A stretch of 64,000 bases of DNA. It comes from Chionis minor (taxonomy: Eukaryota > Chordata > Aves > Charadriiformes > Chionididae). The translations under genes and the position numbers were made by a program. Location of the stretch: positions 99,167 through 163,166 of the forward strand of contig VZSF01003227.1 in assembly GCA_013398295.1 (NCBI GenBank), read 5' to 3'. Each line of letters opens with the position of its first letter. The stretch's first letter is position 1. The notes beneath the pieces are model-generated. The model did no database searches and was not told the origin of the DNA. It saw only the letters and a program-made list of their open reading frames with translations. Of this stretch, positions 25,251 through 37,430 are shown piece by piece.

Positions 25251-27499
25251 AGTAGGGAAAATAAAGCAACTAGTCACAAAGATTGCTCATGAGTCTGAAC
25301 AAGGCTCTTCTCCTTGCCTCAATGTCTGATAGCAGAAGAGTTGCTGGTGGTAAATAGTGCAATGTTTTGAGCTGTGAGTGAGTAAAAATTGTTTTCACAG
25401 ATTTCTGTGACTGATTTTTAAGGTTATGTGTATGAATTCATACTCTGGGCTAATGAAGATTCTTTTTCTCCAGACCATTGTGTAAGTAATTCAAGCTAAT
25501 TAGTCTTGAATAAAGCATATCAAAGTTATTGTGAATGTATGCTTCTTATGTTTATTAGTGCACTGTCTGGCTTCTATCATATTTTGATTCTAAGGTTTCG
25601 GGGGTTTCATGATTAGAAAGTCCTTTGCTTCCCTTTGGTGCTCATGAAGAAAAGAAAAGGAAAAAAAAAAGGATTTATCTGCCATGATTATTTTGCATGG
25701 ACTCCCTTGCTGCTAGAGGGGGAAAGAAGGTGCTCAGGGACTGCCCATTAACTAGCATGTATGAAAGACAATGAACAATGGAGCCAAAAATAACCCACAA
25801 CCATATAAGTATAGCAGTTGTTCTGTGTTGCTGCAAATACCAATTTATGGTGAAAAGAAAGAAGACAAGTTGCAGTATTTAATTACTTGTGAATGTGATT
25901 AGCTGCTTGAAAACTTAAGGACCATATCATATCAAAATCCCGTACCATAAAAAGAAACTTGCTCTTAATTTTCTTCTCAAATTGGACCCCATTAATCACT
26001 GTAAAAGTTTCAAAACCATTTGGCTGAAGAACTCGGATAACAGGAGGCTTTCAGGAGGTCATGCTCTCTGATTGGCATTCTTGACCCTCTGTTGTCTCAG
26101 TTTCCCATCTTCTGGCTTCACTCTAGCTGTGGTAACCTAGCTGTCTCTGGGCTAGCTTGCTCTGTTAGCAGTGTGAAATCCTGCATGGGCTCATGTTGCG
26201 TTGGACTGGAGCATTCAACAGAGCACGCAGGAAAGACAAGTAGTGGTTCAGCTGTGCCTTAGAGTTCAGCTTCAAAGAAAGGTAGGGGTTGCAATGGGGT
26301 GGTTGTGAACCTTGCAGAGATTATAAGTAGACCTTTTGAGTCCTGGCTGACATTTAAAGGTTCGAGGCCTGATGTAGAGCAAAGAAATGTCAATCTTTAA
26401 ACGAGTGGACTGGGCTAGTTAGTAGGAAGGAATGTCAAAAGAGAGTTTATAGGTGTCTCTTAAAGTTGGAGTAAATTTCATTCCTTTAATACGAGCATGT
26501 TTCTTCTTGATTTACCTGTGAATGAATGTCACAACAGCTAGAGTTGGTTAACAGATGCTTGAAATGGCGTGGGGGAAGCACAGAGACTGGAAGATCAGTT
26601 AACATTTGACTGAGGGCACATAACTTGTAAGCCTGCCTTATATTGGAATTAAAGCATCGCATCTGAAGTGTTGGGAGCTGGATCGCCACACTTGTTCTTG
26701 TGGCTCAGAGACACATTTGAACCATTGAGTGGTTATTCACACCTAACCCTTTTTAGGACCCCCCATTATTCTTATTAACAACAGTGAGCAGTACCAAGAA
26801 GGAAAAAAAAAATTATTCTTCCACAAAAAGGTAAAAACATAATAGTGAATTAAAGTTCTAAATGATAGGACTGTTAACATAATGCCTTTTGTCTAGAACG
26901 AACTATAAACCACACATATATACAATGGAGAAAACACTGTAAATGTGTAATGGACAAAAAAAAATATATATAATAAAACTGTTGAAAGAATGCATTTTCT
27001 CAGCACCAAGGCTATCCATAAAATTTTTACAGTTTTCCACTATATAACATTATCCTTCATAAAAAATGATATTTTAAAGCAAAAAGGTTGGCAAAAGAAA
27101 CAATTGGTAGTTAACGGAAGGACGGGATTACAGCACTGTGCCTTTGCTGTGAACGGTGGAAGAGAAAATGAAAAACATTTGGGGCATTATATGAAGCCCA
27201 GCAGTCATGCTCCATATGGTTTGAAGAGTTGAGCAATGCTTGACAAAGATTTTACGACTTCATTTTCTTAACATTGAATATTATTCCTTCAATCTAGGCC
27301 TCCCGCCCCATTCCTTGTCTTAAATTTCTCCTGTTTTTCAGACAAAGAAATCCGTTTTATTAGTATGTATCATTTATACAGAGTTAATCACATCTGGTTT
27401 AATATGCTGTTTTGTTACCGGTGTGGCCTTTCTGAGGAATGCCCCATAATCAGGGTATTGAGGCAAAATGGAGGTAATCTGGTCCCCAGATCCTCTAAC
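25251..27499. other. Unique non-coding DNA
   Basis: No gene was recognised. It contains short A runs (25,661-25,670) and a TA-rich patch (26,960-26,973). Frames do not exceed 80 codons. Confidence 0.5.
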
Positions 27500-27615
27500 A
27501 ACTTCCTATGTGACCTGATGCAAGTTATTTCATCTCTTTCTATTTCAGTTCCCCATCTGTAGAGTAGAAAAAATAGTATTTCTGTATATCAGACATTACC
27601 GTGATAAGTTTTAGG
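27500..27615 (+). mobile_element. MIR SINE relic, plus strand
   Basis: The order CTATGTGACCTGATGCAAG, TTATTTCATCTCTTTC, CAGTTCCCCATCTGTAGAG and AAAATAGTATTT follows the central MIR consensus (TGTGACCTTGGGCAAGT, then CAGTTTCCTCATCTGTAAA, then a TAATAGTA-type stretch). MIRs are ancient tRNA-derived SINEs mobilised by L2, inactive for over 100 million years. This copy lacks a recognisable tRNA head and tail. Confidence 0.6.
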
Positions 27616-30600
27616 ATAGATAGCTAGAGTCATCTGTATAAGAGGACAGGTCAATATTTCTGGATAATTGGATTTGGAGCACAGAACTTCCTGGCTCCCA
27701 AACCTGTGCTCAGACAGATCAGGAGATTAAAATTTTATCTCTTAGTCCGCATCATGACTTTCAAAAACAAATATTGCTCCCCTCTGTTGTACAATAGAGA
27801 TTGATTAGTTACTCATTCTTCAGTCTACAATCTAATACCACGTGTGCTGCCATCAGTGGAAGGAGGTCCAGAACCTTCCCCAGAAATGGATGTGGATAAT
27901 CCTTATTTCTATTTGACATTTAAATCATTGGGCACAGCTGGGGATTGGGTCAAGTTGTACGTTTGTAATGATGTGCACACTCATCATGAGATGAGAATTC
28001 CTCCTCCAAGACACACACCATAAAAGAAAGGGTATTTGTGTCTCATCTTCAGAAAACCAGCTAGGAGGTTTGTGGAGATCTCAGCATCAGTACACAATCC
28101 TCTATGTAAGAGACAAACAGCATGTTTACTGTTACTGCAGATGACCTAAACTGAAAAATTCAGACCGAGATCCAAACTTTTTGAAATCCGAATATTTGGA
28201 TGTGCAGTCATAGCTTGGATGAATCCCTAAAAAGGAATTACTGTTGTCATTTATTACATCAATTCTCATACTATGCAATACAAAATAGATCTTTCCTGAA
28301 ACAGCACTTTTCATTTCATTTATTTTACTTCAGAGTGAAAGGCAGCATTCCTCTGACCCTCCTCCTGCTGCAGCTGAGTGCATGCCCTCACATGTGGATC
28401 TCACATGCGGTGGTATTTCAGATGGCATGTTCTGTATTAGGTGGATAGAGTATCACTGGTGGTATGTTGTATCCCATGGACTCAGTGCAGCGGAGAGCAC
28501 TCAGCTGGTTAATATTTCATTTGGATTCTTTTCACTTTTCTTTCCAACCATCTATGTAAACTTTTAGACTTTTAGCTGGTTTTAGGAGGTGATTTCCTTG
28601 CTGTGGATTAAGGATCCATTTGTGAGTCACTCCTCAGGCACTTCAGGAGAGTAGATTTCAGACCTGAAAGAATGTATTGTAAACAGAATAGTGTGCTTTC
28701 AAAATTAGCTCACGTACCAAATTATGTATTTACTTAATACACCTTAATGGCTTTTGAAGAAGCCATTAGGCTCTATTGCGTAAATAGTATGTATACCAAA
28801 ATATGTATTTAACCTAGATAGGGCAGTTTCCCATTGTTGGTTTTCCTTCCTTCTTTACAAAGTTTTATCTTCATGGCCTTTTTAAAGTCTATTATTCTTG
28901 AAGAATTTATCCTCCAGGAGATTGTTTCGGACAGTGGCAGCTGAGAGGGCAGGGAGGAGAGGGGGTTCTTGAGTTTTAATGCGTCGAAAGGAGAAATAGC
29001 TGTCAGAGTGGCTAATAGGACTTTCCAGACTTTGGATTGGGGAAGGGAGAAATTCACGTATTATTATTCACTTATTCAAGAATTTTCTTAAAGGGAAGTA
29101 TCCTGCAGGGCTCTGTGTCCTGATCCTAAGTTAAGGAACAGGAGTGGGTTCCTGCGTCAGAAAACTTTCTCTTTTCACGTTGGGCTGGCTGCGAACAGCC
29201 CTACATCTTCACGAGAGAGGTGTGTGGAAGAGAAAGAGCCCCTTCTTTCCTCCCACTATGGACATGCGGGACCTGCTGGTGCTGGAGGCACCCTGCCGTG
29301 GTGGGATCCTGGGAGGGCTCCTTGTGCCCCTAACCCGTTAGAGCCAGGATACAGTCTGACACCGCCAGCCTGGTACTTCAGAGGGACCTTAAACTGCGCT
29401 GGGATTTCAAGCAAAGAACCCAAGCTTTCTGTTTGGTTCTTCATCCGTATATAAATATGGTGAACTGGGATAATGATCCTTGACAGTGGCTTTGTAAGGT
29501 TCACTTGATCGGAATGGAATTAACTGCAAGAATATTAAGTGTGAGTGGGCTGCTAAACCATTTGGGACTGGTGGGAAATAAGTGGGGAAATAAGGACAAA
29601 CAAGCTGAAACTGCTGTGCTTCACTGTTTGACTGCTACCTCCTGTAAGCGGCATGGAAAATAAGCCACATATCTGTTAATGTTGCAGGTGTACTCACAGC
29701 TAGCTCATAATGGAAAAAATATCTGTAAATAACTGCGCAGTTACAGCAAATGCCAAAAATTACAGTCCATGTTATTCGCAGGTGATTCCACCAATCCTAG
29801 CCACGTTCATCAGTTTGGAAATAATAACAAACCCATATCAAAACTCCAGAAAAAGATGTTATCTTGCACAGAAAATGCAATGACAACTAGCAGCTAAGCG
29901 CTAAAAATAGAAGTGTTGTATGAAGCCTTGTAACTCTGGCATATAGTCATGCCAAAGTCATGAAATTCAGAGTGAGAGAGAGAGCGGAAGGCATTCCCGG
30001 TACCGGGCAAGAAAGAAATGAATGATGGACACACAGGGATAACCAGTACAAGGGGAGAAGAAAACTTTTCTAAGTTTTAATGGTACTTACTATAGACTTA
30101 TGTGTTTTTGTGGGCTCTGGAAAGTTCCTGTGTATATTAATCAGTCTATTAAACAAACACTTCTGCAAACAGTCTGTGCAAACTCCTAAAGTTAGTTCAC
30201 CCAGGTCAACTTGCAGGATGGAAGGGAGCAAGAAGACTTATTGGTCTTAAGAAACCAGTTAACTACAAGTATGATCAACATCATGAAAATGAATTCAGCG
30301 TGATGAATCCCTGACATGAATTGCTTTCCTGCAAAAACCTCTTTTTAGAAATTCTCTTGCCTCTGTGACTTCAGGCTGGTATCTCCAGTTAAAGTAGATT
30401 CTGGATATACTTGAAATTGCCCTAACTTAATTTCTAAAAGAAACCAAATTAATTCCAAATTTAAAATAGGAAGGATAATAAAATAATAATAACCATGAAG
30501 AACCGGACTATTGCTAGTAGATCCATTAATGATGCAGTTTTTTATCGTCAACTTCCATGTGTGTACGAACAGAGAAGTATACCAGAAATGATTTTGTGCA

Positions 30601-32600
30601 AATGCATTCAAGCAATGTTATCAACTGCAGACCAAAAATGCAATTGGAGCTGTATTGTTCTTTTTCATTGACTTTTTGTTGACCACAGGAAAAACTGGTT
30701 TTGAAGTACAACACAGTAACACAGTCTAAAGGAGTGAAAAACTTGTAGAGCCAGTTTGAGTTGTAAGGGCGTGCTAACTTGTGACCCAGACGTGATGGTG
30801 GTTTTAAAATCAAATTGAAACAAAGGAGTTCTGTTGTGTTTTTTCCACATTCCCTCTAGGAAATCATACTCTGTCTCCTCCACTCTTGTCCCACAGACCT
30901 TCCTCCCACCTCTTTTCTCTCCTAATGCGCCCTGCTGTCTCCTCTTGGATCCATTATCTTTGTACTTTGTTGCTTCCCTCAGTAGTGACCATCCCATCCC
31001 TTCTGAGATACCTTGGACTGTGTATTTTCCCCATTTCACTTATTCTCACTCTGTTTAATAAAACTGTTCAAAAAATCTTTTTCCTGTTCAGTGGTTGACT
31101 TCAATAAATAGTCTGGGGTTTTGTGCCTAATTACATCTTTTGGAGGGTGAGAGGATGAAAAACTGCTCTATAGAAAACTACTTTTATATATTTACAATGT
31201 TTTCTGATTTATGCGATTATCATCCTGAAAGACTTTTAGATATATTTCTGGATGATATAGGCTTTCCAGATAACATATTGAAAGGTTCTCTGAAAATCAA
31301 AGTAAAAAACATTTCCTGAAGTTATTTGCAAATTTTGACCAGAACTACTGAAAATACGGCTCTGCCCCTTTTGTCGCCTGTGAAACAGTATTTTTATTTT
31401 CAGTGTTGGGGGAAGAATGAGACAAATTCAGCTGTTCCATGGTTTAGATTAGACACCATTTATAGGATAGGGTTTTGGTACTTCATAAAGTTTCTGTCAC
31501 AATGACACACTTATCTTTATTAAGCTGTAGCTTCTCCCTTAAAACCAGGTAGCTTGGATCTTTTTATTTTTTTTCCTTTTTTTTCTTTTTTTTTCTCAGG
31601 TACTGGGAAATTATTCATTCCTGGTGTTCCATCAGGCATGTCAAAGACAAATATTTCTATGTGCATCTGTATTTGGGCCACCCATCCTGAATATGTGGCT
31701 CAGCATTTCATGCCAAAAGTCTCCTGCGTTACATTTCATGCTGCATTTTCTCTGGGTTACTTACAGGTGCTATTTTCCTTGTTTCTATTAAAAAGCAAAA
31801 GCTGAATTGTATTCCTAATCAAAAGCATTTTTTTTTAGGCCCTGTTGACCACTCTGAGATAAGTCCATCATGTTAGAGAAGAAGTGCAGTTTTGTCTTCA
31901 CTAAAGGGTTGTGGCTTCAATTTTAAGAAATTTGCCTACGGAGCTTCTAGCAGATTATTGATGGGGAACCTGACATATATTTGTGTGTTTACAGATTTCT
32001 AGAATTCTGCTCACAGTAAGACATAGAGACATCACCAGTGACCTGTTTTCATATATAGGCAAAGAAATCAGAGGGCTTCTAATCACATACATGTGGGTAT
32101 TCACAGTTTAAGAGAAAACTGGGTACTGTTTGGAATTATTGTTCCTCAAAAATTCATAAAAATGTGGTGAAATGCTTAGACTGTATAACTTATTCGAAAG
32201 TATTTATCCAGCTCTGATTTCAACAGATGTCTGAACAACGGGGCAAACCCCCCCCCACCCTGTAACAAAACATCAGTCTGCTTCCAGACTTCCCATGCTA
32301 AAGTTTTTATGGCGGTCAGTAGTTACGTGGATGTCTTTTTCTCTCATGCTTTTGTAAAAACTACTTTTCTTTTAAAAAAGACTTCTTTTTCCCTTGTGCA
32401 ATTTGCTGCTGCCCTCTCTGTATTGGCTGATTTTCAGCTGAAGGTTGAAGAGAGTCACTTTTTCGCACTGAGGGCACCTGTTTTTGAACCCCGTGTATCA
32501 GTTTAAGAAAACTGGGGGGGAAAATGCACAGCGAAACATTTGCATCCATCTGGTTAGATGTGGAATGTTATGATCATCTGGCCAGCTGGACAAGATGGTA
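27616..32600. other. Unique non-coding DNA
   Basis: No gene was recognised. A pyrimidine-rich block at 30,840-31,060 ends in AATAAA-type sequence but shows no exon. A (GA)n run lies at about 29,972-29,985, T runs at about 31,567-31,597, and a C run at about 32,250-32,259. The longest frame is 124 codons (minus strand 30,665-31,039), with no domain. Confidence 0.5.
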
Positions 32601-33260
32601 ACCGCCATCAATCAGTTTGGCAAACAGTAGATTTGCCCCCACTTTAGCTCTTTCTGGATGGTCCAGAGGTTTTTCTTTGCCTGATGATATGCTTGGTCGT
32701 CCTTCTCCAGCTCTGTCTTCTTTCTGCCCCCACTCTCCATCACCACCGGTGGGGATTTTCCTCTCCTGCAGCAACAGCAACCCCTCCACTGCTCTCAGTG
32801 CTCGCCATGCTCTCCTCAAATACCATCTTTCCATAGGGGATGCGCAAATCCTGTTGTTTTACATCGTATTGTCGTTGCCGCCACAGGCATGTGTCTGCAC
32901 ATGTCCCCGAGCAAGAGAGAGAAATGTGTTTCCACGTGCCTGTGCTTGCAGCATGTGCGGTCCCATCTCCTCCCCCAGCCTCTCCCGACCACATACATCC
33001 TGCCTGCTGGGGCTCTGCCGGGCTGCAGGACTCAAACCAGAGCTGCCTCCGTCCCGGCAAGGCAATCCGTGTGGAAAGGAAACGGGATTGTGCAAGCGGG
33101 GAGGCGAGCCGCCCGCGTGTCTTCAAGAGGAGGGAGGTTGGGAAGTGCTGGGTGGCAAACTTGCCCCCGCATCCACATCGATGCTGCCTTTGAGTGGAAC
33201 GCGGCTCGGCGTGAAAATATCCCCTGAGCAAAGGGAGCGGGCTGTCTTTGTGGTCACTGG
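32601..33260. other. GC-richer island with long overlapping frames on both strands
   Basis: This is one of the few stretches with raised G+C and scattered CpG (notably 33,040-33,210). Because stop codons are rarer in such sequence, it has a 221-codon plus frame (32,617-33,282) and a 163-codon minus frame (32,740-33,231) over the same bases, plus further shorter frames. None contains a family motif I know, and all are rich in Cys, Pro, Ser, Arg and Gly. A diverged regulatory CpG region or plain composition is more likely than a gene. Confidence 0.5.
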
Positions 33261-33462
33261 TTTTGAAAACACGACGTATTAGGTCTGCAACAAAAATACC
33301 GCCTTAGGCTCCGTTTCGCGGTCAAACCTTATTTAATAGGGCATGTAGAGCATCCCGCAGCAAGACGAAGGTAGACGCCCGAATCCTGCCGCAGTCAGTG
33401 TATCATACCCCGTGGCGGCTCCGTACTGCTCTGTGTCATTCCATGCTATACGCTTCCATACC
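33261..33462. other. Unique non-coding DNA
   Basis: Nothing was recognised. It has several CpG dinucleotides and continues the GC-richer neighbourhood. Confidence 0.5.
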
Positions 33463-33580
33463 TGGCCCATAAGCACATGCTGAAATTCCTGAGCATGTGC
33501 GTAAAGTGAAGTACTTAAGTGCTTTGCTGAATAGGAATTGACTGAACATGTGCTTAAGTATCCCGCTGAATTGCAGCATT
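33463..33580 (+). repeat. Sauropsid repeat copy (CATGTGCTTAAGT type)
   Basis: It contains CTTAAGTGCTTTGCTGAAT and CATGTGCTTAAGT (33,547-33,559), the hallmark words of a short repeat common in bird, crocodilian and turtle DNA. A second copy with the same words is at 45.05 kb. Family name unassigned. Confidence 0.5.
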
Positions 33581-34229
33581 AATCATTTTTACAGCTGACA
33601 AAATCACTGCCCCAGAAAAATATTCTCCAATTAGAATAAGCGGGATTATTTCTTTCATTTGTGTGAAATAAGCGGGTTCCCAGTTGTACTGAATGTGTTC
33701 TGTTTTCTGTGATATTAGAAATCATTTTCCTTAAGACTTCATATTGCTCAAGAGAAAACTTGAGAGATTCTGGAGTTGATCTGGTCCCTGGATTTGGGTT
33801 TATATTAAGAAAACATTGTAAGAAAAGTGGTAACGGGCCAAAAATATGTACTTGCTTTTTTTCATTGACTTCACCTAAGGGCAGAATTTGGGCCAGTGTG
33901 TATGTTCGTTAATCCTCTCTTGTGGGAGCTACTTCTTCCATAGCTGATTTTAATTTGTTTGTAGACTTTGAATGTAGCTTTTCGCATGGTAGAGCGCTCC
34001 TTTTTCTTCCTTATTTCCTTCACAGTCTTTGCATGCTGAAGTTCAAAACCAGAAAAAAAAAGAAAAAAACCCAAACCAACAAACCAACCCCTTTTGTACG
34101 AGCAGCCAGTTAAATATATAATAATGGTAATTTTTCTGCTCTGCTAATGATGATAATATTGATATTTATCAATAACAAGTAGCACGCAAGTGCCTGGATG
34201 AATAAGAGTATTTTGCACAGCGGTGTTTT
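33581..34229. other. Non-coding DNA with a probable repeat scrap
   Basis: At 33,865-33,900 a CATTGACTTCACC stretch followed by GGGCAGAATTTGGGCCAGTG resembles part of the same sauropsid repeat class as at 16.7 kb. An A-rich tract lies at 34,053-34,068. No coding frame was recognised. Confidence 0.4.
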
Positions 34230-34449
34230 ATATCTGTGTGTGAAACACGGTGCGGTAAAGGCTGCGAGCGGGCAGGCGAGGGAAGCTGAGCAAAGAATTG
34301 CCTCGCAGCAGAGCGCCCGGTAACAGCGGAGGGGAAATTTAGTCCAGCCCAAGAGCAGAAATAATCCCCGCAGTAAAAAAAAAGCTGCAGAATCTGTAAT
34401 CTCACTGTGCAGCCTCACAAAGACCGTGCATCTCAGGGCTCAGGTAAGT
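34230..34449 (+). promoter_or_regulatory. CpG cluster ending in a consensus splice donor
   Basis: About nine CpG dinucleotides fall within roughly 100 bp (34,240-34,340), far above the local background. The stretch runs into CAG|GTAAGT (CAG at 34,441-34,443, GTAAGT at 34,444-34,449), the ideal U1 donor match. Together they could be the promoter and first exon of a non-coding or alternative transcript on the plus strand. No downstream acceptor was identified with confidence. Confidence 0.25.
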
Positions 34450-34629
34450 GAGCTCGCCCTGGAAGCTGTGTGGGGCTCACTTGGTCTAATTTGGGAGGGA
34501 GAAGGTCCAAGGAAAGCCCGCCGGTCGTCGGAGCTAAGCCCAGGCAACCTGCAGACTTCCAACGCGTTGTTTGGGCTGCTACGCAATCCCTTTGGTGTTC
34601 AGCGTGTTTTATTTTATTCAGTCTGCCAA
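34450..34629. other. Non-coding DNA with raised G+C
   Basis: Sequence following the donor-like site. It has no recognised repeat or exon, and would be intronic if the candidate first exon is real. Confidence 0.4.
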
Positions 34630-34766
34630 AGGGACTTTGAGAGGTGTTATCTTCAGGAGATAAATTTACAGCTGCTGCACTTCCTACATTATGTTTACAT
34701 TTTGAACCCATGTGCCTGAACATTACCTGTTGGTAAAGCTGACTCTGTAATTATTGATTTTGAGGC
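34630..34766 (-). repeat. Direct-repeat copy A of an unnamed family
   Basis: It shares the 20-mer GACTTTGAGAGGTGTTATCT (34,633-34,652) and the 17-mer TATGTTTACATTTTGAA (34,690-34,706) with copy B about 1,049 bp downstream. The distance between the two anchors is the same in both copies. On the minus strand both copies start an open frame at a matching ATG and share residues SKCKH near residue 7 and DNTSQS near residue 25. It is probably a fragment of an old interspersed element. Confidence 0.7.
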
Positions 34767-34787
34767 TTATGATTGTTCGCCAGACAA

Positions 34788-34809
34788 GGGGAAGGGGGAG
34801 AGGGAAGGG
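34788..34809 (+). other. G-quadruplex motif
   Basis: Four G runs (4, 5, 3, 3) with loops AA, AGA and AA, immediately downstream of repeat copy A. Confidence 0.65.
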
Positions 34810-35639
34810 TGATCACAGAACAACCAGCTATTCCAAGACCTTCAAAGGTGACTCACATGGAAGCACATGGCCCAAACACCCTGCCCGAGCAAAGTGCTCT
34901 ACCTGCAGTGACGTCCCCTGAGCTTGTTTACTGAAGCCAATTTAGGATGTGACCTTTGAGCTTCCTTGCAGCAAATGACCTGAGGTACAGCCAGAAACCT
35001 GTATTAGGTGTGTCATGCACATTTTCAGAGGCCCTGGATGGAACAGGGACCTGGTTGTGGACCGACCATCTGAACGTATCTGGGTGCTAAAGCTTGGAAT
35101 GAGGGTGGCTGGAGAGAGCTTGGACATCAGCTCTTGGCATCGTCCATGGGTCTGACTTGGAGCATGGCCCCATAACAGCTTGAATATGTGCGAGTCCAGG
35201 AGCGTCCCCTCCTTAGATGCCACATACATCCAGCCCCACCACTCTAATCACGCCACCACAGTTTGTTATGCTTATAGTCACTACCAGATCCAAAGGAGAC
35301 AGTATTACCTTTTTAAACAAAACAATAAAGCAATAAACGAACAATAAAGCCAACACTCCAGATGTCTTTCCTATGTTAGATAACATAAAACTAAAGAACA
35401 GCCACATACATACACATTTTTCTATTTATTGTTTTAGTATCGGCTACAACTGCAAAATGTTTCTCTGTGAGTGTCCACACTAGAAAAATCCCAGCTCTTT
35501 GAATCACAGTCATTTGTATATTTTATTTTCTTAGGCCTGAATCTATTTTCTAAGTAACACAAGAAAGCTTTTACTTTGCAGTAGCTTTTACTTGAATTTT
35601 CAGCAGCAACGCCAACATGTGCATTCCCCTCCCTATGCG
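34810..35639. other. Non-coding DNA between the two repeat copies
   Basis: No gene was recognised. An ACAATAAAGC-like motif recurs around 35,320-35,350. The 95-codon minus frame at 34,942-35,229 has no known motif. Confidence 0.45.
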
Positions 35640-35800
35640 TGTTTCGCTTGACATGTTTCGTGTTACAGAGACTGTGCGAGAGACTTTGAGAGGTGTTATC
35701 TTTGATAGAGGAATTTATGGCCATTTTCCTATCTACTGTATGTTTACATTTTGAATCTGTGTTGAACATTTGTTATACTCACTTGTTGTGTCTTGTCTTA
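35640..35800 (-). repeat. Direct-repeat copy B of an unnamed family
   Basis: The anchors at 35,682-35,701 (20 nt identical to copy A) and 35,739-35,755 (17 nt identical) have the same spacing as in copy A. Its minus-strand frame (35,434-35,769) begins at the position equivalent to the ATG in copy A. It runs directly into the L2/CR1-type tail, so both may belong to one element. Confidence 0.7.
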
Positions 35801-35920
35801 AATTAGATCATAAACATTTTGAGGCAGGGACCATGTCTTCCTGTATATTGCTTGTTTATTTAGGCCCTACTGTTATGGATGTGGAACTGACTGGGAGTGA
35901 TTGTAATAATAAAAATAATA
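35801..35920 (+). mobile_element. Ancient LINE/SINE 3' tail (L2- or CR1-L3-like)
   Basis: The layout AATTAGATCATAAAC, then TTTTGAGGCAGGGACCATGT, a 'GGCCCTACTGTTATGG' segment and a terminal AATAATAAAAATAATA is characteristic of ancient 3' tails found across birds and turtles (TTAGATTGTAAGCTCTTTG then GGGCAGGGAC). The exact family is uncertain. Confidence 0.55.
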
Positions 35921-37405
35921 CTGCTAGAAATTCTTTTGTCCTGATAAAGAAATGTGCAACTCCTGTTATCAGAACATATCAGAGAGCAGGACACTTAAAA
36001 GAGATTGTAGAGTAGTAATCATCTTCGCAAATGCATTGAACCTTAGCATTGAGAAAATGGAAGGCAGAAGAGTTATATTTTGATTTATAGAAGGCCCTGG
36101 TAAAACCATTCCCAAAGTTGCCAATATCTAAATATTACTCATAGGCTTGCATGTGCACCTAACAAAGGTTTTGAACAATTACCCCTAATTGCCCTCTTCT
36201 AATATTCTGGTGAACAGAAAAATCTTCATTATAAGAACACACGGCTTGTAAATGAAAGGGATGAAAGCTCATGAAAGGACGGAGGCAGACCATACGTCAT
36301 CCCACACCTAAGCACAACGGGATGCATTAAGGAAGCATTTATGGAGAGGCATTCCATCAAGTCAAGGTGTCAGAGGACATATGGTCTCTTTCACCATTAA
36401 GTCAGTGAATTTCCATACCTTTCCACTGGTCCGTATTAATCTCACTTTGTGACGGTCAGCTTCGTTTGATATCGTTCAGGCTTTGCTCTGAAAATGCCTA
36501 ATATGTACACGCAAAATTCGTGCAAGTAAATAACTAAAAATCACCTCTTTGAGTTTACTTTTTGCAAAAGAAAAATTAAAAAAATTTGTGTTAAGCAGAA
36601 ACATTTTCAGTCATTGAGACAGAAATTAAGAAATATAGTTATGAATACTTAGGTTTATCAATATAGATACCTGCTTGACCCTGCTTCCTGACTAGAAAAA
36701 ATAGTTAGTGTATGCCTTTGAAATACAGTGCAGCATATTGGTACCGGTTTGTTTGGCATGTGAAGGTGTATCGATCCGTCTTAGTCATTAGTCGTGATCC
36801 CAAAGATATCACTGGGACGCTGGTAATTGCTAATAAAATGCACAAGTGGAGGTGCTTATGATGAATATTATGGTAGGAGATGGTAGAGTCAGGAGGTAAG
36901 GGTGAGAAAATTCTTACTTTTAGCTCTTCTAAAACCAGATACTCTTCCACCTTTTGTCTCCTCAGTTGGCTTTGAGGACCTATGGGAGAGGCTGAAGCAG
37001 GGGGGAGCCTTCCTCCTTTTATGGGGCTTTTCTACACTCTTCTGTGGATATCTATAAAATGTCTAAATTTAGGTAGAGGAGAGTGTGCTAATCCTAAACT
37101 CAAAGCTAAATTTCTCTTTCTGTGGATCTATTGTCATCTCAGAAGATATCATGCAGACACCTTTATCATCAAAAAGATGCTGAAAAACAGTTCGTACGCA
37201 TATTATCAGACTAACTGGAAGTTGTTATTATTATTATTTTTTAGGATGGACTTTGTTTTTATTTTTGGCATTTCTACAGCTAAGCAGTGATTGCAGCCCA
37301 AAATCTCTGCAACTTTGCTCAGGGAAAACTTGAATGTAATGACATTTTGTTTTTCTTACAAATAATTGAAATAATACTAAAAATTCCAAGAAGCCCTAAT
37401 GTTGA
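35921..37405. other. Unique non-coding DNA
   Basis: AT-rich. Frames do not exceed 102 codons (36,982-37,290, with no domain). A short (TTA)n run is at about 37,214-37,228. Confidence 0.5.
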
Positions 37406-37430
37406 GGGGGGTGGGGGGGAGGAGGGAAGG
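37406..37430 (+). other. G-quadruplex motif
   Basis: A 6-G run and a 7-G run separated by T are followed by GG and GGG runs with 1-nt loops. The 7-G run can serve as two tetrad runs. Confidence 0.6.

Noticed and set aside
26340..26380. GGTTCGAGGCC as a tRNA T-arm
   Set aside because: No matching anticodon arm, D-arm or acceptor stem could be placed around it.
30840..31075. Pyrimidine-rich block ending in AATAAA as a terminal exon
   Set aside because: An acceptor-like TCCCACAG exists, but the block is low-complexity and nothing marks it as an exon beyond common short signals.
32617..33282. 221-codon plus-strand frame as a gene
   Set aside because: It lies in GC-richer DNA with a long overlapping frame on the other strand and shows no domain; stop-poor composition explains it.
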